Below are positions 49,246 to 60,821 of a stretch of DNA of 64,000 nucleotides, one piece after another (within the stretch, counting starts at the first letter, position 1; each line of letters starts with the position of its first letter). This DNA is from Phytoseiulus persimilis. Its lineage: Eukaryota > Arthropoda > Arachnida > Mesostigmata > Phytoseiidae. A program made the translations under genes and the position numbers. Below the pieces are notes generated by a model. It saw nothing but the letters and a program-made list of their open reading frames with translations, did not search any database and had not been told where the DNA came from. The DNA lies in NCBI GenBank assembly GCA_037576195.1, contig CM075101.1, positions 52,204,001 through 52,268,000 of the forward strand, read 5' to 3'.

Positions 49246-51800
49246 CATCGCATCTGCAAAATCAGATGAGAAGAAGCGGTGTCCTGATGACACACACTCC
49301 GGAGATGGGCAATGATCACCGAATGGTTCCAGATTTGAAGGATTGGAGAACACATTTCTGCACTCCGTCGGCGTTTGGCGGCCATCAACATGCCCAAGTT
49401 CCTCTCCTTCCTCTCTGAATTCTCAAATCGCACTCCGTAACCTAAACAGGGCTTCGGCTGGTCCTATTCAACGCCAATGAGGGCGTGGTCTGAGAACCTG
49501 ACGTGGATTTCGGTTCCACAAGCCCACAGCTAGGACGGAGTGGGATGCATCCGCGCTTGTTGAGGTCCAGTGAAGCGGTTCTGTATGGGACAAGATTTAA
49601 TCGATATTCGTCTGTTATCTGAGCCGAAATCTCTAAGCGATCTCCTTGACGTATTCCGGTTGCTGCGGGAGAACGAACATACCAAAATAGTCGATGCCAA
49701 AAATTCACATAGCGGTCAGAGAGAGACTTGAACCCGACGGGAGGAGCAGCACTTCGGAGAGTTTCATGGGACTCGTACAAATATTCGCTACGCGGGACCG
49801 CGACAGGGTCGGTCGGACAACAATCGAGCGAACTTCACGCCGTCCTTTTCTGTGATTCTAGGATTGGTCTACAGAATATTCGCAGCATCGTTCGCTTCGA
49901 ATTCACATCGGGACGAGAAGAACAGAACAGAGAAACGCATCACGCCCGGAACCGCCAAGTATTCATTAGAGCGCAGAGGAATGATACTCGAGCGGCTAAC
50001 CGGATGGCAGAATCAGACATTCGAGATTCCGGGGCTCACCTGAGTCGTCACACGATTCCCTGAACGAATCAGGTGGAAGAGTGTGGACGAGACGATCAAG
50101 CTCTGAAGATTGTCACCAACAGTCAGGCCTGGATGAGGGGACGTGTGTCCAGGTTGGAACTTGCGTCGTTCCGCTGAAGAGCCAGCAAGCGGAACAGTTG
50201 TTCTCTACGGCGCCCGGGGCTCATTTCATCCGCGCATGAAAGACGCTCTCCATCCGGGAGATCAAACTAGAAAACAGGGAGGCTTACCGTCCGGAGCGAA
50301 TTTTTACGGAGGACCGGGATTTCTTTCTACTTCGCGCTCCCGTGTCTCCCACGGAGAACGAGCACATGAGTGACCTGTTGACGGTATACAAAGATCAGCT
50401 GATTCTTCGCGAAGTTCCTGCACCCTGGACGCTCAACAGGTTATGACCCGAAATCTCTTGTGCGGTTCGACCTCCTAAACTCATTGATCGCGCTGACTCT
50501 TTGCCAGCCGGCGTTCCAATTGCTACTCTTCCTTCGTGATACAGTGGCATCGTCTCGGGAGAGATAGGGACTCCGAATGTGACCGAACGTGTCATATGGC
50601 GGCCGATGGAATCAAGCACGGCTCCTTTGTGCCTCTCGTACGCTGACGGGAATGAGTTGCTCCGGATTGTTGAACGGGGCAAACGATGGGCTGGAACCAA
50701 CTTCCCGTTAACCACTGAGGCTTTAGGATACGGGGGAGGCCAAAGACTGAAGGTTTAGAGAAATTCTCGACGGCGATCACACTCCGACGCCGGAACCGAA
50801 GTGTCTCTATCGGAGCCAGCCCCGGGACGCATTAGGTTTCCAGGTTTTGTCGAAGCTCATCCGTCACACAAAATCTCGACATCGGAGAATAAATCCCATC
50901 CCGGGATCTAGCGAGGCGTTGCATCAAAGTAGAAGCCATGACGCTGTTGTATTTCTAGCTCCTGCAGTTGATGGTGGAGAGAAAAATGGCCCCATGAATG
51001 TTTTCTTGCATCTTCTTGAAAGTATCTCCGCGAGCGACGCGATGCGAGCAGATCGACAGCAAGCGGCTGAAGACAGTGCGGAGAGACTTGGTTAGGCCCT
51101 CGATTCTCGCATTGGTGGACGGTACTTAATCGCGAAGCGAAATCTAGCGACTGATAAGTTTCTTTGGGGTGTGTCCGCTCTCATTTCCCTCCCTCCATCG
51201 CCAACTCGGCCACCCGGCGTTTCGTGTCTTGTTGTTTTTCTTCGTAACACGTCTTACCGAATAATACCCCGTTGATCACAACAAACGATACATTCGAGTT
51301 CTGTGCACACAAACTATGGCGTCCACTGCTGCTCCAGATGTGATTCTCCGCTCCAGAAGAGCCTCTGCTTTCAGCCAGGAAGTGAACTGTGTTCGACGGC
51401 GTACTTGTAATATCCGTCTGGGAAATCATCTGGATCCGCGTCATTCTTCGGAGGGTCGCTCCGAAACATGATTGAGCAATGAACGGTCGCTTTGGTCGTG
51501 GTATTCGCGGCCGGTTATGCTGCCCGGCACGAGCTCCGAGCGACCTTGGGCGAGCTCTCCCAAGCCCGCGCTGAAAATTCAGAGCTGCGCGTTCGGGCCG
51601 CCTTTGAAGAGGGCGTTCAGACCCGGAAATCTCGAGGGCTGGATAAGATCGTCTTATCGGAGCACCTGCCTCGACTGGATGACAAAGCAAAAGACCAGGC
51701 ACGAAGACTTCAGGTATGGTTTGACGACCCATCCTCTCGAGTTGGCGAGACACCATCTTTCTCATTTTTAGTCGGATTATGCGAATCCTCAGCCATCAAT
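49246..51800. other. Region between transposon relics
   Basis: A plus-strand frame at 51492-51717 is protein-like: a hydrophobic stretch (LVVVFAAGYAARHE) followed by a helical, charged stretch (LGELSQARAENSELRVRAAF) and ending at LDDKAKDQARRLQ before a possible GTATGG donor. It could be a signal-anchored coiled-coil exon. The larger minus-strand frame 51181-51765 is mostly its antisense. Elsewhere only short frames. Confidence 0.3.
50974..51030 (-). mobile_element. hAT relic fragment, copy 4
   Basis: The 57-bp block from gtggagagaaaaatggcccc through catcttcttgaaagtatctccg matches the right end of the copy at 52318-52600 with a few substitutions. On the minus strand both encode a D(T)FKKM..HGAIFLST-like sequence, consistent with a part of the transposase just upstream of the dimerisation region. 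Confidence 0.5.
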
Positions 51801-52180
51801 TTTCCCAATTCATCTTCCAGGTGCGAACATCGAAGATCGTCCTCGAGAGGAAGACGAACAGACCCTCAAAAGGTCGATTAGGTCGTTTTATCGAGGCACC
51901 TGCACCCGCCCCGGAATGGGTCAGGGGCGGCAGAAACTACTTCCAAACTACTTCGCCACCGATTCTGCGTTCAGGAACATCTTCTACGCAGAATCGCTGG
52001 GAAGAGCTCGGAGCTACCGGGATTGCTGTGCGCAGAGGATCTGGTACTTCTGGGCGCACCCACGAGGAGATGAACATTCTACTTGCGGTCACCAAAGAGA
52101 TGGGAATCGAGGCAGATCTAACGTTCACTCCATCGAAGAGCGCCATCTTTATCTCCAACACAGAGTGACTGGGCGAGCCA
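51801..52180 (+). mobile_element. Non-LTR retrotransposon reverse transcriptase relic
   Basis: Across two plus-strand frames a reverse-transcriptase palm-like order appears: FRNIFYAESLGRARSY, then LCAEDLVLLGAPT (a degenerate YADDLVLLA catalytic box), then, after a frame change, HEEMNILLAVTKEMG and FTPSKSAIFISN (the following thumb-side motif with a lysine-serine pair). The first aspartate of the catalytic pair is replaced by Glu in AED and frames are broken, so it is inactive. The clade cannot be assigned from this fragment. Confidence 0.4.
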
Positions 52181-52317
52181 CTATGAAAACCTCGGACTAA
52201 AATGAGCAGCGAACCAAACTGCCTACGCCAGCAGGAACAAGACTGAAAGAGGGTGGCTCACAGGACGCTGCAAAGTAATAGTATTACGTAACCAGGCCAG
52301 AAGGACTTCCAACCGAT

Positions 52318-52600
52318 TCGGAATAACAAGATACGGTCAGAGGCAGGTGGAGGAAAAGGTCGATGTTTGGAACGCCAATGTCGATAACATACTTCTTGAT
52401 GAACTCCGGGAGCTCCAATGGGCGGCTGGACACGGTGTCCCCGATGCTTTTCGCTCAGGTGGAGTCCCCTTGTCACGCTCCTGGGGTGAGATTCGCATGG
52501 AAAGAAGACGAAGATATCCGTCTCCGGTGGAGAGAAAAATAGCCCCATGGAAGTGTTCTGGCATCTTCTTGAAAGTATCTCCGTATCTCTTGTGAGCAGA
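52318..52600 (-). mobile_element. hAT transposase relic, copy 3
   Basis: On the minus strand a frame reads LPEFIKKYVIDIGVPNIDLF then LHLP, the start of the hAT dimerisation region, preceded by DTFKKMPEHFHGAIFLST. The plus-strand DNA from cggtcagaggcaggtggagg to gaagatatccgtc aligns with copy 2 over about 200 bp without its G/C-rich insertion. The part equivalent to the KLIKxYLRST box is missing on the left, so this copy is truncated there. Confidence 0.65.
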
Positions 52601-54028
52601 GTTCTTCACTACGGATGAACATCGCAATCGAATCAGAGCGGCTCATACCGTTTCTCATCAGCGGGGATCATTCATTCCAGACCAGTATGCGACCCAAGCT
52701 CGTAGATCTGGTTGTGTAGAGCTCCGCGATGCCCAATCCTACGACTTTCTTCATCGTATCTAGACTCGGGAATGAGATTGTCGATCGCGCAGAAAAAGCC
52801 AATGTATGGAAGTGTTTCATCCGTGCCGCAGGCCCAACGGAGAATAACTACAACTACAAGAACCGAATGGAGATGAGTTTCTCTCGGTCCGCTGAATTAG
52901 AGAGAGAATTGATGAACGATGCTCGAGAGCATGGGCTCTACCAATGTTTAGCTAGGGTCAAACCTGCGTGAGTTCATAACCGGAGCCGCCGCGATCCGCG
53001 GGTCACCGCCAGTCGGAGAACATAGCAAGTCTCGGCATTTTCAATAAGAGCTCGAGGAACAACCCGAGTAACTGTTGTTCATTGGTTACAGAACGCTGTC
53101 GGAATTCGTCCGTCTTTCGAACGAAATGATCTTGGCGAGCTGAGACCGGGCGGCCGCTGGCCTGTGGAAGCTCCAGGAATTGCCTCGATGAACTTGTCAT
53201 CACTGAGTGGGACGCCACCAGAGCCAGTGCAGAGCTCGTTGATTTCATCCGGTTCGTCAACTCAGAATATGAAAATGTTGGACCAACAATCAATCAATTA
53301 CGGCTTCCAAAAGCACTTGTGATCCCCGAATCCTCCCGGACGTGAAATACCGCCGTTAGATCATCATTCCATCGATTTCATGTTGGAGGCCGAGCGTGAG
53401 ATCCCATCCTGGGCACAGCCAGCTCGCAGATTCGCTCCGCCAGGAGACTCCAATGCTGTTGACAAATCTGATCAATCCGATATCCGTGGGCGCTCGGTTC
53501 TCAGGAATCAGGATTACCTTAATCCCGTATATAACGAACCTTTTTTTTTTTCTCGAAAAACCGCTTCAGATAATATCGTTGTTCGCCGAATCCGCTATAT
53601 GACGAGCTCGTTTCGTGACGAGTTCGTCATCTGATCCGTTTTCCTCACAGTAAATCGAAAAAAAGGGTTCGTTATCTGCGGGATTTTAGGGTACCCTCCG
53701 ATGGGAAACACGATACGATATTTCTATGAGGACGTGTATGATGGAGCTCATGGTTCCCGTCAATCTACCGGGATCTATCAATGACGGCACCGCCAGCGCC
53801 TCAACTGCATTTTCCACAGTTTTCTACTCTTGGCGGAGTGCAGTGGATTTTCTCAAGGAACGGCTCACGTTTCGGACGAGATTCGTAAATCGGTTTATTA
53901 CTCCATTGCTTTCGCGCCTAAAATATCACTGTATGGACCCACCCTACGTCCTCAAAATGTTCAGTTCTGACACAGCAGTGAAATTCCTCCCCGGTAACCT
54001 ACTATGCGGAGATCGGGATCTCTACTTT
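52601..54028. other. No recognisable gene; 3' flank of SDHB
   Basis: Short frames only; the minus-strand frame 53003-53293 (SSSRQFLELPQASGRPVSAR) is mildly protein-like. A run of T at about 53539-53550 is a simple repeat. The minus-strand AATAAA at 53899-53894 is 130 bases past the SDHB stop and is the likely polyadenylation signal. Confidence 0.35.
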
Positions 54029-55440
54029 TCAGGCAACAGTGCCGCTGAGCTCCGGCGTTCCTTTCTTCGCGATGCCGGACATGAGTTTCTTGAGTTCAGC
54101 AATAGACTTTCCTGGATTGAGGCCCTTGAGGAGGAAACAACGGGAATAATTAATCGTCGAGAAGTTCTTGAGGCTTCGAATATACCCCCCTGGAGAACCC
54201 TGCTGGAAAGTGGAAATTCGCTTACTTTGGGGCATGTTTTGGAGCAGTTCATTATTGTGTGACATCTGTAAACACTGAAAGGATCCTGGAGTCGCTTGAG
54301 ACGCTCCGCAGCGTTTTCGTCCCTTGAGTCGATGACCCATCGATAAGCCTGCATGAGGACAGCCGGGCCCAGGTATTTGTCTGGGTTCCACCAATAAGAA
54401 GGACAGGAAGTCGAGCAACAGGCGCATAGGATGCACTCGTATAAACCGTCGAGCTTGGATCGGTCCTGAAACGGAACGAATTTCGTAGTATCAAAGCGGG
54501 CGATCCGATCAAAGAGCCCCTCTTGTCTCGATATTGCGAAGAGTTCGAACCTTCACGCTCTGGAGATTCTGTTTCTCTCCGTATTCGGCCGGGCTCTTCT
54601 TCTGAAGCCAGGGTTGGATGGATCGATACTGCTCGTAGAACAGAGTCATGTCCGGCACCAGGTCTTTCACCACATACCTGAATAATTCAAAACTCGTTAG
54701 CCGTCGGCCTCACCAAATGCAAGTTTCCGGCGGATGCTCGCCATGTCATGAAGTCACTTAACGAAGATTAGAGGGATAGCTCACATGTGGGGGAGGGGAT
54801 AAATTTTCAAGTCCGCGGAGTCTCTGTCGATTTTACAGATGCAGGCCAGAGTGTTCGTCCCACCGATGTTCATCGCACACGATCCGCAAATGCCTTTTTC
54901 CCAATGAATAACGAGCATTTAGTGGGGTTATTCATGAACGAAGCTGTCACGTACGAGGGAACGTCAGGTAGAGGTACATTATCTCCTGACGCAGAATGCG
55001 AACACCGATACCTTCACGGCAACTCCTGCGAAACGTCAGCGTCGGATCGACTTCATTCTTGATTTTGATGAGAGCATCCAAAACCATGGGTCCGCACTGG
55101 TTGAGGTCCACAGTGTACGTTTGCATGCGAGGTTTGTCTCCCTTCTTCTCGGGGTCGTAACGGTACACGGTGAAGGTTTTCTTCAGCGCGGGTTTCTCCT
55201 GAACTGCGGCGGCCGCGGCAGCCCGGGTCGTGTTGCCCGTCTGTGGAGAACAGAGCATTAATTCTGATGGAGTCGGAGAGACGGCAATCGAGAGTCTCTT
55301 CCGCGTAGCAGGAAATTCAGTGTTTTGGTTCTATCTATGCCTGAGCCATCATTCCGCTCATCTGCTTCGCTGATCATCCTCACCGTTACATTGCGGGTCT
55401 GCAAAACGCCTCGTTGCATCGAACGCATCATCAGCGCCAT
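54029..55440 (-). CDS. SDHB: Succinate dehydrogenase iron-sulfur subunit, mitochondrial
   Basis: SDHB carries the three Fe-S clusters that pass electrons from FAD to ubiquinone in complex II. Six minus-strand exons join in phase: 55440-55384, 55240-55012, 54893-54785, 54677-54557, 54465-54226 and 54124-54029, 283 aa, the usual animal length. The N-terminus [19 protein letters not shown] is basic, as in mitochondrial presequences, and is followed by an alanine run. The [2Fe-2S] ligands lie in [16 protein letters not shown] and TLACICK; the [4Fe-4S] and [3Fe-4S] ligands in [19 protein letters not shown] and [33 protein letters not shown], which contacts the quinone site, is intact. Nothing is missing. 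Confidence 0.97.
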
Positions 55441-56400
55441 TCCGTATAGTGAGCGATAGGTTTCAACCTATTTGCCGATTGAAGAACGGATGTTGCACCT
55501 CCGGAATCAAAACACTGACCCCTCGAATGCAGCAAAGTCAACCAGGCGGCTGCGTGTTTGTACACAATCGCGAAAACTGGGCGCGAGTTTGAGATTCGGT
55601 CTCGCTGAGCGTGGCGAACTGCTCGGTCGAGGAAGTAGTGTGTGCCATGAGATCCGGAAGACATCGAAGGCAGCCAGTGTCGACTGACAGATTCCCGTTC
55701 TGGTTTCTCCCGATCCGGGAGTCATCATCCTGCTCACTTGCTCGGCTCTCTGAGCATCTAGTTGTGAGCTATGTTCGGCTGTAACCAAATGATCAGCACG
55801 AGCTCTCACTCCTTCGACCGGTGCCTGCCGAATCATTTCCCGAAGAGAGATTCATCGGAGCTCTGAAGCATTGTGTGCTCGTCCCGCTCAGAACCATGTC
55901 CACGGATCTGTGATATCAGGTATTCTGGCGAGGGTGTCCCCAAACTCGTTGACAACCGGTCGAACGCTCTCCTCTGACTCGTAAGTCGATCCACGGCTCC
56001 AGTCTGACGGTTCCCTTTGCATGGATGATACGTTCGCATTCTGTTTCGAATCTTCGCTCCCCTCCAAGCGGTCGTGCATCCTAATATCCTCAGTCTGTTC
56101 ATCCGAACGCGAGTTGAGAGTTCATCAACCGTTGGCGCGTGATCAGCAGCGTCTTCGATTCTGAAGCAGCATCTCTCTTTGAAAGGCTCAGAAACGCTAC
56201 GACGACGTGGTGGAGGCGTGAAATCTTCGCGGAGATCTGATCTGGGTATTCGAGAGGGGCGGAAAGTATATTCAGGGCATGCATTCTCCGAAACTGAACG
56301 CGTTCGTGTGAAAAACGTAGGTATTGGAGCATTCGGGTGAGGAAGCGCGGGACAGAGGAGAACGAACCTTCCTGGATTGCCTGACTGATCTGCTGACGAG
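55441..56400. promoter_or_regulatory. Divergent intergenic region SDHB / ZNF830
   Basis: 960 bp separate two start codons facing away from each other, so both promoters should be here. A minus-strand frame (56552-55833) runs through it and into the ZNF830 exon, but it is antisense to that gene over its upstream part and has no domain, so it is treated as chance. No TATA box or repeat stands out. Confidence 0.45.
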
Positions 56401-57332
56401 ATGGCCAGAGACCAAGAAGAGCTCCGGCGTCTGATGCGTGAAAGGATGACCGATTCTGGGTCCGAGCACAAGAGCCCTTTCGCGAAGATTTTGTCGACTG
56501 GGAAGATCTTCTGCATCGTCTGCCCTGGGGTGTCGATAAAGACCTGGTCCACACATCAAATGAGCGCGCAGCACAAACGCAATGTGAACTCGCACAATGC
56601 AACGAGAGCCATGCCACCGCCAGCGGCATCGAGGAAGCTAGAACCACCGAGGAAAATCCCGGAACCACCGAAAATAGCTCCCAAATCAATCTTGAAGAAC
56701 CCCCTGAAAGCACCGAAAGCTCAGGCCGCTGTAGAGCAGCACAAGACGGCCGCACCGAGCGAGACGTTGAAACGACCAGCAGAGCCTTCCGAGGACCAAC
56801 CGGAGAGCAGGCGACAGAAAATCAGCGGAGACGCTCCGAAAGCCGGAGATGTTTCGAAAGTCGACGAAGCTTCACGAGCCGAAAACGGTTCGGCGTTGCC
56901 AGAAGGGTTTTTTGACGACCCCAAACTAGACGCTAAAGCCCGGAACATCGAATACAAAGATCCAAAAGAAGCAGAGTGGGAAATGTTCCAGAAAGAGCTC
57001 CGGGAGGAGGGCTCCAAGAGTGAACAGGTGAGCACCGCTCGAGCGACGAGTTTCTGAGTTCGATCTGCTGGCGCTCCGTACCGCATGGAAATAACCGCCT
57101 TCTTTCCATTCTCTCTCAGGTAGTCGAAATCGACGAAGAGAACGATCTGCGCGAACGGGAACTTCAGGAAGCCGACGAAATGATATCGAAGTGGGAGAAG
57201 GTTCGAGAACTCGAAATCCGGAAAGATCAGCTGAAGAAAGTGGACGACAGCGAGCAGAAAATCTCAATGGAGGAAGATGATGAAGCTGAGTTCGCCGAAT
57301 TCTTGGACTGGAGACAGAAAGCTGTCGACTGA
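56401..57332 (+). CDS. ZNF830: ZNF830-type zinc-finger protein
   Basis: ZNF830 (also called CCDC16) is a nuclear C2H2 protein found with spliceosome-associated factors. Two exons: 56401-57027 (donor CAG|GTGAGC) and 57120-57332, 279 aa. The N-terminal helix MARDQEELRRLMRERM is followed by one zinc finger with C38, C41, H52 and H58 (FCIVCPGVSIKTWSTHQMSA). A long Pro/Lys/Ala-rich linker (residues about 70-165) precedes the conserved LPEGFFDDPKLDAKARNI and WEMFQKELREEGSKSEQ, then a charged coiled coil (EEDDEAEFAEFLDWRQKAVD at the end). Human ZNF830 is longer (372 aa), mostly in the linker. AATAAA follows at 57371. Confidence 0.9.
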
Positions 57333-57370
57333 ACGCGGTTTTCGGCGATTGCGAATGAGACTCTGTACAT

Positions 57371-57376
57371 AATAAA
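57371..57376 (+). terminator. Polyadenylation signal of ZNF830
   Basis: AATAAA lies 39 bases past the stop codon. Confidence 0.65.
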
Positions 57377-57383
57377 ATGATGT

Positions 57384-58182
57384 TGTCGAAATCTTACGGG
57401 TTCACCTGTTCCTTGGACGTGAGATTCCGCGAGCTCTCTGATTCGGGGGATGGCGATTCGGAGCACGCATAGATTCCAAACGTGGGCCATATGAGCACTG
57501 GTCCCACCGCGCACGCTTCAATCAGACGCCGAGATGACAGTGAACGGGAGCGTTCTCCTTCGGGTGTCCATGCACGGAATTCATGCTTCACAGTTAGCCC
57601 TTGCTGGAATGCCAATGGGGCGCGCGGGATCCGAGCTCGGCTATTCTGGGCAGTCGACGACTATTTGAGACCTGTTTTCCAACAATAAGAGCTGTCTTCG
57701 CGCATCATTTTTTCATCTCTGAAAAACCTTTCACATGACCTGAGAAGCAGCCGCTGTTTCAGACCAAGCTCAGCTCCTCCAAACACGACTTGGCAGATGA
57801 TGAACCTCTGGAGCGTTTGTCCCCAGGGCTCGGGTGCTCACTTGACACCGATCTCGATGGCATTTCTCCTGTTTCGAGAATCGAAGAATATATATTCCCA
57901 TATCGTGAGAAAACGGCCCTCAAGAAGTCGATTGAACAACATTGATGATCGTCTCGAAGAGCTCCGGTGTTCGGATTGCACAAGAACCTTGTTGACACCT
58001 ACCGGCGTGCTTATTCGGTGCTGTCTGCTATCGAAATCGAGTTTTGCGAGTGTTCGCGCTCACTCTCACCAGAGGGATGTGCGACTAAGAATCTAAGTTT
58101 TATGGACTGCAGGTGAAAAGCTGCGCTGCTTAGGTCTCCATCGGTCCGGTGGGCCGCCTCTTCGTGTCGAGTGGGTTCTCCG
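57384..58182. other. Orphan coding-like exons between ZNF830 and polyamine oxidase
   Basis: On the plus strand 57763-57944, entered at an acceptor GTTTCAG, reads SSSKHDLADDEPLERLSPGL, then VSRIEEYIFPYREKTALKKS and a stop; its composition is strongly protein-like and it could be the last exon of an unrecognised gene. On the minus strand 57615-57411 (HEFRAWTPEGERSRSLSSRR, donor CAG|GTGAAC) is a second candidate, overlapping the ZNF830 3' end on the opposite strand. Neither belongs to a family I know. The right part should hold the promoter of the next gene. Confidence 0.35.
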
Positions 58183-60477
58183 ATGAATTCCTCGATTCTC
58201 GTCATCGGTGCTGGTACTGCAGGACTTTCGGCTGCTAGTAAGCTGTTACGCGATGGATTCTGTGATGTCAGGGTTTACGAAGCTCGTGATCGACTAGGCG
58301 GAAGGATCTTCACCCGGCGACGAAACAGTAATTGTAGGAATCTCCAAACTTCTATGGCCATCCGATGCGACGAAAAGCATCTCGAGGCGTAAACCTCGTT
58401 CATGTGACGCCTTTGGACGATGCTTGCCCAGCGTAACAATGTTTCAATTCTTAAAGCGCCGACAGTCGAATTCGGAGCCCAATGGATTCACGGCCAGGTC
58501 AACAATCCCGTGTTCGAGATTTGCGAAAGAGAAGGATTGCTCAGTGGCAGAAAGGAATCGCTTTACGATAAGTTCTATCACTGGCAACAGCTCGATCAAG
58601 CTCAAAACGGTACATTTTATCCGATCGCGGAATCTGTTCCATCCCAAAAAGTTCATGAGAACGGAAAGCCTGACTGTAGCCTCTTCCCACGCTTTCAGAG
58701 TTCGCTGAAAAGCTCGTTGCTGATTTCCGGGCTACAACGGACGAGTGCAGTGATTTATGTTCAGAGGTAGCAGGTTTCCATGAGACTCTCGGATCATCCA
58801 TTGCGAAAATCGTCAGAAACTCCATAACGACCGAAATCCTTGATTCAATGAAAGTTGCACGCTTCTAGGGATCCTCGACATCGAAGGAGCCACTCGCGAC
58901 TTCGCTTTTCGACTACCTGACAAGGAGAGTGGAAAATTATTGGCTGAGCAAGGAAGAGGATGACGAGAAGAGAGAGGTAGGCGTGTACTCCCCGTGGGAA
59001 TGTATCGAATCAAATTCGTGGAATCCGTTCCAGCTTCGGTTCTCCATAAAGACTGGTCTAATTTGTCGTCGAATCCGTAGCTGATTGGTGCAGTTTTCGA
59101 TTGGTTTGTCCGATTGCAAAATGAAATCAACGGTGGCGAAGCTCAGCGAGTATCCGCGAATCACTTCGGTGAGCTGTTTTCTCGGAACGCTTGTCGCGTC
59201 TGAAGTAATCTGCCCTCAATATCCTCCTGAAGAGCTGACTGGGTTGTTCGATTCAGGAGAATACAAAGAATGTGAAGGCAACCCTGTTGTTTCTCTCGGT
59301 CCTGGAGGGTATTTCGGGTTCCTCTCAGTACTCTTGAGAGATGTCCCCTCGCATAAGGTCAACCTGGGTGTCGAAGTCACGGAAATCGATTACGAAACTT
59401 CGCCCGTCAAGGTATTCGGAAGTCAAACCCTTTCAATCGATTGGAACAATACCGAGAGTCCGCGAGCCCACCGCTATGAGTTCTTCCCTCTCCAGGTCAC
59501 CTCGTCTCGAGGGAAGGAATCTTTTGATTTCGTGATATGCACGGTTCCTTTGGGAGTGTTAAAGGAACGCAAGCTCGAAATGTTCACGCCGCAGCTGCCG
59601 TACGAGAAACTGCGAACGATCGGTGCTCTCGGGTTTGGGGTTTGTAACAAAATATTCCTCGAATTCGACCGCGAGGACGTGTTCTGGCAGAGCGGAGACA
59701 GCTTTCAAATACTCTGGAGAGACAGGGAAGCCCAACCGGAGACAAGCTGGTTAGTAAGGATTCGAAGCTGTTTTCTTGCCATATCCCGCGTCACTCCAGA
59801 TCTGATCGGAGATCCACCGCGCGCGTGCGGAGCTCTGAACCCCAAAGAATCCGCGAATAAGGGTTCGCGAACTCGACCTCTTTTAGCTGATTCTCCCTCA
59901 TGCTCCAGGGAACGCGGGTTGACACGGTTCAATTCCGTCGATCGCCATCCGAACCTCCTTCTCGCCTGGGCTGCCGGGGAGAGCTCGAGTACTATGGAGA
60001 GTGAGTCGGACGAAGAAGTACTCCGGAAGTGTCATGGAGTACTGTGTATGGTCATGGGAAAGGATGTACCGAAACCCATCAGAATAGAAAGGTCTGTTTC
60101 AGATTGGCTATTTCCCGAAATTCCGAATGTATTCGTTTTCCAAACTCAGCGGATCTTTCCTCAGTTCTCATTTCCATTATTCGTGAGCGGAAACCATACT
60201 TCACAGATCAAACTGGTGGTCCGATCCCCACTCGCGGGGCTCTTATTCATACATTTCCACGGCTTGTGATGGAGGCGAAACGTTCCCACTCTTGCCTTCC
60301 ACGCTGGCGAAGCCACTCGAGATTGAAGGGAAGCCGGTGGTTTGTTTCGCGGGAGAAGCGACTTCAAACCATTATTTTTCAACCGTTCACGGCGCCTTCG
60401 AGAGCGGACAGAGAGAGGCCCAGCGTATTTTGGAGTATGCTCAGGGACATCCAAGCGAGTCGCTTGCGTGTAAGTGA
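58183..60477 (+). CDS. Flavin polyamine oxidase (spermine oxidase / PAOX-like), first of two
   Basis: These FAD enzymes oxidise spermine or acetylated polyamines, giving H2O2 and an aminoaldehyde. Nine exons join in phase: 58183-58327, 58457-58650, 58701-58766, 58869-58976, 59081-59168, 59257-59411, 59496-59749, 59909-60091, 60207-60477, 487 aa. Features in order: Rossmann motif VIGAGTAGLSAASKLL, ARDRLGGRIF, EFGAQWIHG with the active-site region histidine, FGEYKECEGNPVVSLGPGGY, VPLGVLKERK, GVCNKIFLEFD with the flavin-proximal lysine, RGSYSY, and the FAD-binding end FAGEATSNHYFSTVHGAFES. The first 3' acceptor (TTAAAG) and the 50-bp intron after 58650 are the least certain joins, but both keep family spacing. 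No signal peptide or peroxisomal tail is evident (ends SLACK), so cytosolic location is likely. AATAAA lies at 60548. Confidence 0.9.
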
Positions 60478-60547
60478 ACGCGGAACGACCTCCATGTGCA
60501 TGTGGAGCAACTTCGAACGCTCGGAAGTTGGTGTGTTAACAAATCTG

Positions 60548-60553
60548 AATAAA
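60548..60553 (+). terminator. Polyadenylation signal of first polyamine oxidase
   Basis: AATAAA 71 bases past the stop codon of the first oxidase gene. Confidence 0.6.
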
Positions 60554-60639
60554 ACTCGCCAGTTTTCTGCGCATGTTTTCTCAATGCCTTCCCGCGTCCT
60601 GCATTATTGACTGAGATACTCCCGCCCTGTTTCCCCCAG

Positions 60640-60821
60640 CATTCAGATATCGGAGAGCTCGTAACAGCAGAGACTGCCTTGCTCCGATATTTTCCGAGGC
60701 GGATGAGTTTCTGCGGGGGAATGTTCCCCATAGGTTCAGAGCCGGCTTTGAGATGTTGAAGAAACGCTTTGGGGACATGCAAATTCTTGGACTAAAATTG
60801 GCGTCAATTGAGTCGCTGTGA
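60640..60821 (+). other. Orphan coding-like terminal exon
   Basis: After a strong acceptor (TGTTTCCCCCAG) a frame of 60 codons reads NSRDCLAPIFSEADEFLRGN, then FRAGFEMLKKRFGDMQILGL and a stop. Composition is protein-like and no shadow gene overlaps. It could be the last exon of an alternative transcript of the oxidase or of a separate small gene. Not recognised. Confidence 0.35.

Noticed and set aside
51181-51765. 194-codon minus-strand frame
   Set aside because: Overlaps plus-strand sequence with a better coding pattern (helical charged stretch) and has no recognisable domain of its own.
55833-56755. Long minus-strand frames opposite ZNF830
   Set aside because: They are largely antisense to the well-supported ZNF830 exon, whose biased codon use leaves the opposite strand open.
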